DNA of 64,000 nt, from positions 124,001 through 188,000 of the forward strand of contig LATX02000197.1 of NCBI GenBank assembly GCA_001466705.2, written 5' to 3'. A program made the translations under genes and the position numbers. Below the pieces are notes generated by a model. The model was given only the letters and a program-made list of their open reading frames with translations, was not told the DNA's origin and made no database searches. Positions within the stretch are counted from its first letter, which is position 1. Each line of letters opens with the position of its first letter. This document shows, in pieces, positions 23,274 through 34,478 of the stretch. This DNA is from Moniliophthora roreri (lineage: Eukaryota > Basidiomycota > Agaricomycetes > Agaricales > Marasmiaceae).

Positions 23274-23554
23274 CTAGAACATTAGAATCTGTGAAAGTCT
23301 GCGAACGATCCATACCCAATTGGTTTGTATCATTATTATGGTCGCGGATTCAGAATCCACCAGGATGTTAGGTACCTCTTCCGTTCTTACGCCGTGCACG
23401 TCTTTCAAGCCCAATTAACCAATATAACTGTTACACCCCGGGGCACATGAATTTAGCGCCGGGAAATTACCGAAGGGCGTGCTGGGGTAACCTATATAGA
23501 TAGAATTTCCACAAAGCTACATGCGAATTGAGACGCTAATACAGAGTCAAAGTA

Positions 23555-25132
23555 TTACAGCAAAGAGTCCAAGAACACTTGCTTCAACTCATCACCGCCT
23601 TCCCCCGAATCGTTCTGCACGTTCATGAGAATAGGGCAGTGATGAAGAATCGCAGAGAATTCACCTGAGAAATGAGCGAGAATGCGTCGATTTGGGCGAA
23701 AGCTTGGCTCATGAGGCTATCTTCTGGTTGGCGCTGATTTTTTATTTAGCAGACGCTGAAAACGGCAAGAGATAAGGTGTACTCACCTGCAGGGAACTGA
23801 CACTATCCGTCGGCTCGCTTCCCCGACGCACATTCTCTATATCTCCACTTCTCAACGGTGCAATACTTGGTACTCTCGGCACATCGAGTCGTTCGCTAGT
23901 TGGCGGTGGTAGTGTCATTTGGCGAACCATGGCTCCAGAATCTTTTTCCTTCACAAAATTGTTCAAGGCGCTCTTGTAGTTTGGGAAGTAGTATTGCCAA
24001 CCGTTCGGAATACCTAAAATCCGCTCAAATGCCATGCCTTGACCGAATCAGTCGACAAACAAACCTTGATAGAGTGACACTTCGCGAGACATCGGGAGGC
24101 TCTTCAGCCCATCATTTGAGAGAGATTGAAACCGGCCTGGAGCAGATTGAGTGGTCATCATCAAAGGGAGACTGATTGGTGCGTTTTGAAATGTCTTCTC
24201 GAAGGTAATGTAGTTAGAGAGATCGCTGCTTCCCTCGTCGCTAGAAGGACTGTCCATTTCCTCGTTGCACGTCGGACAGGCGTTGACGAAATCGGCGATA
24301 AGGCCACTGGGTACAAAGGTATAGTGTTCTTGAACGAGAGCTGTCGTGGCTTCTACATCTCCGTGATCACTCTTCGCGTGACAAAAACAAAGGATATCGT
24401 AGAGAAGATCATCGACCGTAACGATTCGGTTCTGGTGCATCAAAACGTCTTTTGGCGAATGCTTGTAGCATGAAGAGATGTCTACGCCATAGAGCGAAGA
24501 GGGCCGGGGAGAAAAACTGAATTCGCGAGCATAAGAACGCAGCTGAGCATCAACTTGCGACGCGCTACGCGAGCCGTCGACTATCTTCCAAATCTTCGCA
24601 AACTTGTTCCGGGGCATAACAGTTTCTTCGAGCGTATTCGAGGCGAGATATTGATTCTCCAGTTTCTTGTAATGACTAAAACAGGCAACGCCGTTGGGAG
24701 AGACGCGATTAGACTGAACATGTTGTAAAGGTGGAATGAGCGTATGGATTGACATGGTGTGAGATGGCGATGCTTCCTGTAGACCAAAGCATTGAGTATT
24801 GAAGAAATTTGAGAGAGATTTGTGTACCAACTATCGAGCTGGGCGATGGTGGTCGGAAGCAAAGAGTGCCGATGGACCGGTCCCTCCTGTTTCGAACCAC
24901 ATGGTGACAGCGTGACATCATTCCCTATTCCTCGTTGTCTCGACTTTGGAGCATCCTCATCGTCGTTGTGGTCGTCAAAGACCCTTTCGTCGCTGTCTTC
25001 GACGACTTGACGTTCAAAGAGGAATCCGGGACCGATTCTATTCCCGCGTAGCAAGAGCTCGTACTGAATAGGTGAGAAGATTTTCCTAGTTCAATAATGA
25101 TCGTTGCTCATCAGTGATACAGCCCTGCTCAT
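23555..25132 (-). CDS. protein with His2-Cys2 (zf-H2C2 / integrase-type) zinc-binding domain
   Basis: The zinc module reads CFCHAKSDHGD (H-x4-H) and, 27 residues on, NACPTC (C-x2-C), within DDLLYDIL...YTFVPSGLIADFV. Upstream conserved-looking segments are YELLLRGNRIGPGFL, VHRHSLLPTTIAQLDSW and LHTLIPPLQ-like HTLIPPLQHVQSNRVSPNG. Downstream, an intron at 24064-24014 (donor GTTTGT, acceptor TTTTAG, 51 nt) removes an in-frame TGA and joins SLYQG to IPNGWQYYFPNYKSALNN. Two further introns lead to the stop at 23555. The start is uncertain: ATG 25132 spliced to TAC GAG fits. The junction near 24840-24780 needs a non-standard site. zf-H2C2 domains bind DNA, so a DNA-binding role is inferred. Confidence 0.7.
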
Positions 25133-25235
25133 CGTCCTCAGAGCGCTTGTTCGACGTCAAACGTCTTTTGCTCATCGCCGAGATTCCTATTGCGATACAT
25201 ATACTCGAATTCCGAATTCTTCACGACCTACGACG
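25133..25235. promoter_or_regulatory. short bidirectional promoter
   Basis: Only about 100 bp separate the inferred start codons of the zinc-finger gene (-) and the SAM-like gene (+). No obvious TATA box on either side. Both leaders must be very short or overlap. Confidence 0.5.
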
Positions 25236-28203
25236 ATGGCAACCGCGGTACCCTCTCCTCCAATTGTGAACCCTTTGAGCCCAACTTCACCAACAAAGGC
25301 ATCCATGAAGGATTTTGTCTTCCCTAAATCAACTTCACCGGATAAAATATCAATTTCTGCTTCGCCTACTCGTCCAGAGGTAGTCAAGCCCAATGCGCAC
25401 CCCTACCCAATCAAAACAACCTCCACAGCACTCCTGACGAGGTCAAATTCAACGTCGTCCAATCCCTCGTATTCAGGCCAGCATAGGTATATTCCAAGGC
25501 ACCGTAACAACTCGAGTGTCTCTTTGGGTGCTACAGGTGGTAACAGTGAATCAGAAGAGCCGAGGCCGCTTCCCGTTCCCCCTTCGCCCGAGAAAGGCAT
25601 GGATGGAGAGCCTGGGAACGTGAACCCTCATATGGGACCGCCACCTGCACACCAGCCAAGGAGGTTAAAGCTCAAAAGGTCGGAGACTCACTCGAGCTCG
25701 TCTTCTCCTGCTCCTGCATCCATGTCCGGTAATCAGTCGCCAGCTCCACCTTTGTCGCTTGAAGATCTACCACCCAATCCAAAGCAGTGGACGCCGGCAC
25801 AGCTCTCGATATACCTTACTACAGCGCTGAAGGTACAAAATGAGCGCGTAGCAGGTGATATTGCTGCATTCATTAGGGAGAAGAAGATCAATGGGCGAGT
25901 GTTCTTAAGGATAAATGAAGAAGAGATGCAAGGGTAAGTGGAGTCGTATGAATTGGTTTTTTATTGTATTCATTATTATTTTCTTTAGATATGACCTTAA
26001 TCCGCTGTGGCGTAATGCACTTCTCGGTGCTTCACGCAGTCTCCGTCAGAACGTGCTGAAAGGCGGGATTTGGGGCCTTGACTCCGAGTCATCATCCGAT
26101 CCCGAAAATCCATCGCCTTCTCGCTTTGAAACAGCTTCACCTTCACGTTTCACAAGTCCATCTCCCAAGTTAGATACTGTGGAGAAAGGACAAGATGATG
26201 AGACGACGCCTAACTCTCGTCGATCGGTCTTCCTCAACGGCAACAAACGACCCGTGTACTCCAGTGCAGAGTCTTCTTCCTCTGTTGAAGACCTGTCATT
26301 CCCGCCTCTTCTGCCAAGTTCGATTTCTTTCGGTGGATCAAACAAATTTAAATCCATATCCAGAGGTAGCACTCGTTCCAAGAGGACCAGCAGATTCCTT
26401 CAGACCAGCGGCTTCTTTGATGGACCACCGACCTTTCCTAACCCTGGCTATGAGGCTGGAAGTGGTCTTCCCCCGCCCAGCAGCTCCAGTATGTTCATGT
26501 CCAGCCCATCTGGTAGACACAGAAATGGCCGTGTCAAGGGTATGGCTAAGGGCTTTGAACGCATTGCATCCGAAGACGAGAATCCTGCCGAGCCTACCGA
26601 AGAAGGCGATTCTGCACCTTGCGATGTGTTGAATAGCCCGACTCACTCTAAGCTCTTAAGTGCCGAGTCTCAATCAAGGATCATGAGGGATATGGAAAAG
26701 CTAAAGAAGAAGGGCCAGGTCAGGAAAGAGAGAGGGAGGAATGATAGCATGTCTTCCCAGGGAAGCCCAACGAGACCTTCGAGGATGCTATCAGCCAGTC
26801 CAACGAGACAATCTTCCATTCTTCTCCCGAGTCCCAGTCAGATCGGAATCGATACGGACTTACCAGCCCCGAGTTTATTGATTTCAGAGTCGCCCATCGA
26901 CTCGCCTGGATTTTACTTTAGCAACACCATCATACCAACCAGGCACGACACTGGCTCTTCCACGTCCTCGACCGGTTCGAGCAGACCGTTGCCAGTGCCA
27001 CCTGGCCCACCAGGGCTTTCTCCATTGCTTACTCCGCCACCTTCCGCGCTTGAAGCCGAAGATGAGATGTCCGTTGAGGAGCTTTTGGCATTGCAAGGTG
27101 GCAGCATTCGACGAAAGGCCAAGAAAGAAAAACTTCGTGGTGGAGTCCATGCCTGGGAGGACGGTGAAGACGGCGAAGGCTTTGTCACAGTCAAGCGAGT
27201 CGCGCCATCTTCGGGCTCGCCTTTCAATTCAGCATACTCGAGCTCGTCGCCTGCCGCTGCTGAGGCTAAGCGAGTTATCACTCCTATCATTCCTTCGCGC
27301 CGAATCACGCCTATATCTGTCCCTGTCGAGTTGCCTCAGCCATTGAGAGTCACTTCGGAGCTGGCAGAAGGGGCTGATAGGACTGAGACTACCACTGGTG
27401 GATTAGTACATCCTAAGCCTCTCCCGGTGACCACGGCAGAAGTTGGAGTGAGGATGAGTGAAGCCGTGGATCGAATGGAACAAATGGCTAAGGATGATGA
27501 CAAGGAGAAGGTTGTGAGACCTTTACCTACACCTCCAGAATCGATGGCTGCATCACTAGTCATGGAGCCTGTCACACCAGTGACTACCGAGGCCGTTGCA
27601 CCTGCACAGGAACAACCTGTTATTGTCGAGCTCGAGCAACCGGCTCCTCAACAGCCAGTTGCACCTTCACAAAACGTCGATGTCGATGACGCAGAAGAGC
27701 TTAGGCGATTGGTAGAGGACTTGAGGCGTACCAGAGCACTGGTTGACGCGTTAAAGCAAAGAGTTGATGAGGTTGAAAAGAATGTCGAGGTCTTGAGGGA
27801 GGAAGTCGAGGAACAGGAGATCAGGCGAAGGCGAGCAGAAGATGATATTGCGCACCGAAAACAAATAAAACCAGTTGAGGATGCTGGAGAATTTGTAGAG
27901 AAGGAGGTCAAAGTCACTTCGGCTGCCGATAGAGCCAAACAACTTGTACTCGGATTCTTTGGCATTTCTGCGTCTCCGTCGCATGATAGAGGCGCCTCAG
28001 CTTCGTCCTCTTCTTCCTCTTCGACCTTGGTCGATCGCGATGCACCGGCTACGAATAAGGCTACCATCCCCCAAGCCATTCTGCGACGATTCACCGACCC
28101 AAAAAGTATTACAGAGCTGCCTCCGTATATGATGCTTGTAGGGCTTGGAGTCTGCATGGTCGTTGTTCGTGTGTTACTACGAGCGGGGATGCGGCGAAGG
28201 TGA
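25236..28203 (+). CDS. SAM-like domain, coiled-coil, tail-anchored membrane protein
   Basis: Two exons, 25236-25933 and 25989-28203, joined in phase 2 (GG|A, donor GTAAGT), give 970 residues. The N-terminal 180 residues are disordered and Ser/Pro-rich, with PLPVPPSPEK-type motifs. Around residues 200-270 a SAM-like fold is suggested by WTPAQLSIYLTTALKV, IREKKINGRVFLRINEEEM and LNPLWRNALLGASRSLR. A long disordered phospho-rich stretch follows. Residues about 800-870 form a heptad coiled coil (LRRLVEDLRRTRALVDALKQ). The protein ends in one hydrophobic span (MMLVGLGVCMVVVRVLL) and a short basic tail, RAGMRRR. This is the layout of a tail-anchored adaptor on a membrane. No function is known to me. 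Confidence 0.8.
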
Positions 28204-29242
28204 CTATCTTTAGAAGTAGATGCTCTAGCCCTAGTCCTTTTAGGTCTAGTGCCGGGTGTCTTTTTGGGTGCGTGGTTAGCTTTGAGGTGTCCTAGACCGA
28301 GGCGTAGGGGTTCGCGTGTGTCGGGGAGCGGACACAGGGCAGTTTTCAGTGAATTTGGTCGAACAGTATTCACCTTACTCAATACTACACTCATCCTTGC
28401 GATGATAGCGATTGCGTGGAGTGAGTGGTGGTTCCTTGGCGTGCTTGTGTGGGCTTCGAGTGTTCGGTGGGCGCTTGGAGATATTGGTGTGTTGCTGTGA
28501 GTCATTGGTTCTTGTATGGTATGCCTTCCCGGATTCCGGATATCATTATTCTTTTCGTTCGTATTTTTGTACACTACTGTCGTTACCTCTTGATCTTCCC
28601 ACTCCATGCCTACTTCCAGGACCTATCTTACTTTTCCCATACTACTATCCTTCGCCTCACGATCTGCTAATGCTCTAATGACCTTATGATTACGACCTTT
28701 TATGACTTACTCTCATGTCTATCGGTTTCGTAGTGCTATATGTACATATGTCCAGTACCGCACATACATTACATCTCACTCGTCTAAATTCAACTATGTC
28801 CCGGCGAGTAGGCCCTTGTCGTCTCAATACGGCGCTTTTTGGCTTTTCCAATATTTTCCCGGTTTCGATTTTCCCCTACCTCAAACCTCGATGGGTATAT
28901 ACCTGTGCTTGGCAACTCCGTACCTTTTTCTTTTGAATGAGAAACATCGAATATTGGTAAGGTTTCCTCGGTAGTGGTGAGTAATAGTGCTGACTCTGGA
29001 TTATCCGATAATTTTCCGGCCCTCCTTCTCACCTTTCATTGAACATCGCAAGAACATCGAACGCCGAAACTTTTCAGTCTGGACATCATGATCAGCAGGC
29101 TCGCTGAACCTTTTTAAGAAGGTTCTCAAACATCATTGCTCAGTCATCCAGTTATTTTTGAGCCGATCCGGATCTGCCGACGGTACATACTACTCATTAT
29201 AAAGAACCGCGAAAGTCTTCACCACATGCATACATCCGCATC
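28204..29242. other. intergenic region
   Basis: The 3' UTR of the upstream gene and the promoter of the next one. Several short open frames, none with convincing codon or splice support. Confidence 0.5.
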
Positions 29243-30662
29243 ATGTCATCCGCTGCAGCTCGAGTGCTCAAACTGTCGAACGGAATCGAGATACCCATTG
29301 TTGGCCTTGGTACATGGGCACCACCTGAAGGCACCGCTAGAGAGGATGCTAAAGAATGGATATTGACCGGGTTAAAGGTGTGAACAACATTTTCATGATC
29401 GTCTCAGAATGCTCAATCGGCCTGTCTTTATAGGCGGGCTATCGTCATCTTGATGGTGCTCATATGTATGGTGAGCATAGTCGGTTTCCATGCTCAGAAT
29501 ACTGGGTATTAAAGTATCATCTTGGAAGGCACGGAAAAAGCGGTCTCGAAGGCTATCAAAGCATCTGGGTTGAAGCGGGAGGAAATCTTTGTTACCACCA
29601 AGATTCCGTGGGTCATAGCCGATTTGAACGCCTCTGCGCTGAATTGACATCGTAATGTAGGTGGAACCATCACAGTCGTGTCCAGGAATCAATCAACGAG
29701 AGTCTTGCCAATTTGGATTTGGAATACGTCGACCTGGTCCGTCTACCCTGTTTTGATACTTTCCGAGTCGAGTATCTCATACCATCATCAGTGGCTCTTG
29801 CATTGGCCTCAAACTCTAGCGTATGAAGGTTCGCTGAAGAGTTACATCATGATAGCCCATTCACTGACTGGAGCACCCCCTTCCAAACCAGAGGGGACCC
29901 TATTTCTCCAGAACCCAGACGGAACACTCAAGACCGTCGACTACCCCACCTTTGTGGAAGTATGGGCAGAGATGGAAAAGGCTTTCGAGCAAGGAAAATG
30001 CAAGGCCATCGGTGTTAGCAATTTTTCGATCAAGAAGTAAGCTCGCTGTGTCGTTCGAAGTTAGTTTTGACTGACTGTCAATCAGCCTTGAGATATTGCT
30101 GAAAACGGCAAAAGTCATTCCGGTCAATAATCAAGTCGAGTGCGTTCACTCCGACTCTCACTCACTACCGTTTGGCGCGTGGCTGAATGACGGACAGGAT
30201 GCATCCGTATTTGCAGCAGATCGAATTGAAGGAATACTGTGAGAAACGTGGCATTTCTATCTCTGCCTATACACCTAGTGGTATGAACGATCCATTATTT
30301 CTGCACTACATCTACTGATACCTTCTCCAGGATGGGATGTTGTTCGTGGAGACCCTACCATCGTTGAAATCGCAAAGAAGCATGGTGTATCACCTCACCA
30401 AGTAATTTTGGCATGGCATCTCGCAAGAGATACGATTGTGATAACCAAGAGTTCAAATGAGCAGAGACAAAAGAATAATCTGATCGTGAGTAGTAGCTTC
30501 CGCTGTAACTGTGTTCTTACTCAAAATCCTCGTCAGTTGCCTACACTCAGTGAAGAGGATATCCAGAAGATCAATGCCCTAGATCGAGGACAAAGGTTCT
30601 GCAATACCGCCGATAAGCATGGCCACGTATGGGGTTGGACATACGAGCAGCTTGGATGGTGA
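29243..30662 (+). CDS. aldo/keto reductase (GCY1/aldose reductase-like)
   Basis: The ATG at 29243 gives MSSAAARVLKLSNGIEIPIV. The AKR fold segments occur in order over about eight exons: GLGTWAPPEG, AGYRHLDGAHMYG with catalytic Asp and Tyr, IFVTTKIP with Lys, SLANLDLEYVDL, LLHWPQ with His, KCKAIGVSNFSIK, then GVSPHQVILAWHLARD and ITKSSNEQRQKNNL, the NADPH phosphate-binding end. It ends HVWGWTYEQLGW at 30662. Intron edges between 29730 and 29880 are tentative. The family reduces aldehydes and sugars with NADPH in the cytosol. It is a different AKR class from the gene at 19.2-20.5 kb. Confidence 0.85.
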
Positions 30663-30866
30663 ACTGGTGCTGATGGAGATGAAGTACATATAACAAGTTG
30701 TAACCATTGTATAGTATGTGGCGTTGGCCTGAGATGACACCATTCTGCTATATAGACATCGTGCTAGCTAACGTTAACCGAAAAAACGCCGGGCACACGA
30801 GTCATTATCTGACAGGAAATTAACTTCTTAATCTCTGCCCTCGAGCTCTTCAAGACAGTCTCATAA

Positions 30867-33800
30867 ATGCGCCAGCCTGGTCGATTCGAAATTCACATCA
30901 ATGACGAGTCAGTTCGGGACGCGTGCTCAACATGCCCAGTGACGACGTTGACAATGTCACCCGTCTCCCCACATCGTATGCACCCGACCCTTTGTTTGAT
31001 CACCAGACGATTAATCTTACTCTCGTTCAGCATCTCTTAGTCGCGACTTGCAAAATGGTTCCGTACCGCTCTTGCTTCACAATCTACACGAGTCAGGAGG
31101 TTCGGTGCTGAGTCTTGCAGCAAACGATGTGTATATCTTTTCTGGGAGTCAGAATGAGGATATTATGGTACGTAGAGCGATATCTGAGGTCATTTGAATA
31201 AACTGAAAGTTTTGGTTCAGGTCTGGGATAAGAAGACTTTTCAGCTAAAGGACACGTTGCGGGGTCACACGGGAAGTGTCCTGGCGTTAGTCTATGCAGA
31301 TGAAAAAGGCTGGCTATTCAGCTCGTCTGGTGCGCGATTTTGGACTGCTGGCAGGGTTATTTCTGACTATCGTGGCAGGGGACAGCACAGTTCGAATCTG
31401 GTCTGCAAAGACATTGTCACTTTTATTCACCATCGATCCATACCAGGATACAGGCGCGGGAGACTTGTTCTCCTTAGCATGGTCTTCTACACTCCAAACG
31501 CTCTTCATCGGCTGCCAAAACACCTCGTTGCAGTGGCTTGATTTTCGGCATTCAGCTTCGCAGTCTAATTCCGGTGCAGCGACACCAACACGGAAAGCAC
31601 ATAAGTTCTTTGATAGCTATCCTCAGTATCAGCGCAGACCAGCCGACATTTTCGCGAAGAATGGTATCACTGCGGTCGTCGAGTCAGGTCAAGAACCCAG
31701 ACTGGCCGTCCCAGCGAGTAACAGTATCGAGTCGGAGCATTTTGGGTACATATATTGCATGGCTCTTTTGGACGACAAACATAATGGAGTTAAGCTAGTT
31801 ACTGGGAGTGGAGACGAGAGTGTCAAGGTGAGCGTTTGACACCGAATGGAAGGGTAGTTGCTAAAACAGGACTAGGTATGGGAATGTTCACATGAAGGAC
31901 CAAGACTCAAACATACGTTCCAATGCTACCACGGAGCCGTTCTCTCGATCGTCGTCCAAGGCGAAACGGTATACGCAGGCTGTCAAGATGGCCACGTCAA
32001 GGTTCTAGACCTCGAGACTCGAACGCTAGTCCGGACTATAATTGTTCAAGAGGGCATTGACATTCTCTCGTTATACCTTATCCAGTCGGATCTCTATACC
32101 TGCTCTGCCAATGGCCAGGTCATGGGGTATTCGCGGTCGTTTGATTGTACGGCGTCTTGGAGAGCCCATGATGGGATTGTATTATCCTCGATTATCACTC
32201 GCGGAAAAGACGGCAATACCCATTTGCTTGTAACAGGCGGAAACGACAGTCATATCAAGGTTTGGGATATTCGACCCCCTGCTCCTAGGTTTACCGAGTC
32301 TGAGGATAGGACGTTACCGAGTGAAGGTAAGTTTTCCACCTTTGCACTTGAGATCTTCTAATTTCACGCAGATGCGATATCATACGCTTTGTCGAAATTC
32401 GTATCTATACCCAGTGTTAGCTCAAGTGCCTCGAACAAAGAGGATTGCAGGCAAGCGGCGATATGGCTCAAGAAGTGTTTGACTCAGCTGGGTGCTCAAT
32501 CTGCTCTGGTACGCGTAGCCATTTTCTCATTATTTCCGTGTATTGACGAGCCGAGCAGCTACCTACTGGAGGCACGAATCCACTCGTTCTCGGCACATTC
32601 GCAAGTCAAGGCGTTCAGAACCGGACCAGACCACGGTTACTATTTTATGGGCACTATGACGTCATTCCTGCACCTGCAGAAGGATGGACGTCAGATCCTT
32701 TCACCCTCCATGGTCGAAATGGTTATTTGTATGGCCGTGGTGTAACGGATAACAAGGGTCCTATTATGGCTGTTGCGTTTGCTGCAGCTGAGTTATTGTA
32801 TCGAAGGGCGTTGGGAGTAGATGTAGTGTTTCTTATCGAAGGAGAGGAGGAATGTGGAAGTGCAGGCTTCGAGGCTGCAGTAAAGAAGTATAAGGTCAGA
32901 CGGCGTGCTTTGCTTCGCTGGAATCTGATGCTAATATTTCTCAAAGGACGAGATCGGCCATATAGACGCAATTTTACTTAGTAATTCCACCTGGATATCC
33001 GAAGATGCACCTTGTATAACATACGGTCTCCGTGGAGTAATACACTGCTCATTGGAGGTGAGTCGAAGCTCTCTGTTCTGCGATTTTATCTCAAGTCGGC
33101 CAGATCTCCAGTGCACATCCTGATCTTCATTCTGGTGTTGACGGTGGAGGTGTGGTTGAACCAATGCTCGATATGTACGTTTTGCAATTTGTTGCCCTGG
33201 ACGCTCATTCACCTCAAACACAGGATCAATTTGCTATCAACGTTGACTGACTCAAAACGACATGTCAAGATTCCAGGCTTTTGTACGGTCGGACCATTTT
33301 CCTGCTTTTCCTGTGCTCACCACGTCCTCCAGATGACGACGTCAGGCCACAAACTCAAGAAGAGAAAGACCTTTATGCAAAGCTATCAGAGGTTACACAA
33401 AAGCCTGCTTCCGCCTTATCATCTCGATGGCGCGAGCCTTCACTGACGGTACATACCATGGAGATATCTGGTCCGAAGAGTACGTTATCGTATGACTCCA
33501 ACCTTGCACATTCCTGATATGCACCCGTTTGATAGACGCTACCGTTATCCCAGGGACCGTCAAAGCCCAAGTATCCATCCGAATAGTCCCTGATCAAGAC
33601 CTTGAAACTATAGCAAAATCCTTCTGCACCTTTGTCAAAGATTCATTCCACGGCCTTGATTCGCCGAACAAACTAGAAGTCAATGTCGTACATACTGCAG
33701 ATTGGTGGTTAGGAAACTTGGACGATCCGTGGTCGAAGGCACTCGAGAGTGCGATTGAGGAAGAGTGGAATAGTGAACCATTGAGAATACGCGAAGGAGG

Positions 33801-34091
33801 GGTAGGTTTCGTTATCATTACTGACTTGTGCGGAAACGGCTGCTGACTGTGAGTCTAGTCTATCCCGTCTATTCCTTTCTTGGAAAAAGCGTTTGGGTGC
33901 CATGCACTTCATCTTCCGATGGGACAGAGTTTAGTGAGTATGCCTGTGCTTGCTTGTGCATCGGGAAATAACTGACGTGTAAATAGGATCAAGCCCATTT
34001 ACCGAACGAGAGGATTTCCTTGAACAATCTTCAGCGGGGGAAAGAAGTCATTGCGAGGTTTTTGGCGAAGGTCGCCAATATGTACAAATAA
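30867..34091 (+). CDS. DUG2: Dug2: WD40 plus M20 peptidase-fold subunit of the glutathione-degrading complex
   Basis: The N-terminal half is a WD40 propeller (VWDKKTFQLKDTLRGHTGSV, STVRIWSAKTL, SVKVWECSHEG, HVKVLDLETRTLV, HIKVWDIRPPAP). The C-terminal half is an M20 metallopeptidase fold: GHYDV, GRGVTDNKGP, EGEEECGS, DLHSGVDGG, and a late GCHALHLPMG. This fusion is diagnostic of Dug2, which pairs with Dug3 to remove the gamma-glutamyl group from glutathione in the cytosol. About ten introns are recognisable and all restore frame. The start is either ATG 30867 or ATG 30954: both enter the same frame, which splices at GTATGC (near 30979) into SLSRDLQNGSVPLLLH. The stop is at 34091, convergent with the Lon gene. 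Confidence 0.92.
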
Positions 34092-34478
34092 TTCGGTTAT
34101 TGAGGCATGATACAAAGACACAATAGTATTCTAGATTCTGGTAATACACTCGAACCTCGTCTTCTATACCTTAACCCGTTGCATAACTATTCCAACTTTG
34201 GATATAAATGGTCATTTTGCCGGATTGGTTAACAGGATCTCTCGCTGTTACCTGTGAATCACTGCGACCGCAGTAACGCACAGGCGACGAGCCCTTCCCC
34301 CCCTTGCTCGTGCTATAAACCTTACGGTATGAAACGATATCGTCATAAGGCAAGGGGTAAAAATCAATCTTGGAGTATGATTTAGTATATACAGTGCTAG
34401 ATCATCATTACAAATGCTGCAAAATACACCTACAAACCCAAACTAGAAGATAATACAGATATACAATCCATGCCCAGC

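Noticed and set aside
27648..28607. 319-codon open frame on the minus strand
   Set aside because: It lies antisense to the well supported SAM-like/coiled-coil gene; its Ser/Thr-rich composition is the mirror of the Glu/Arg-rich coiled coil.
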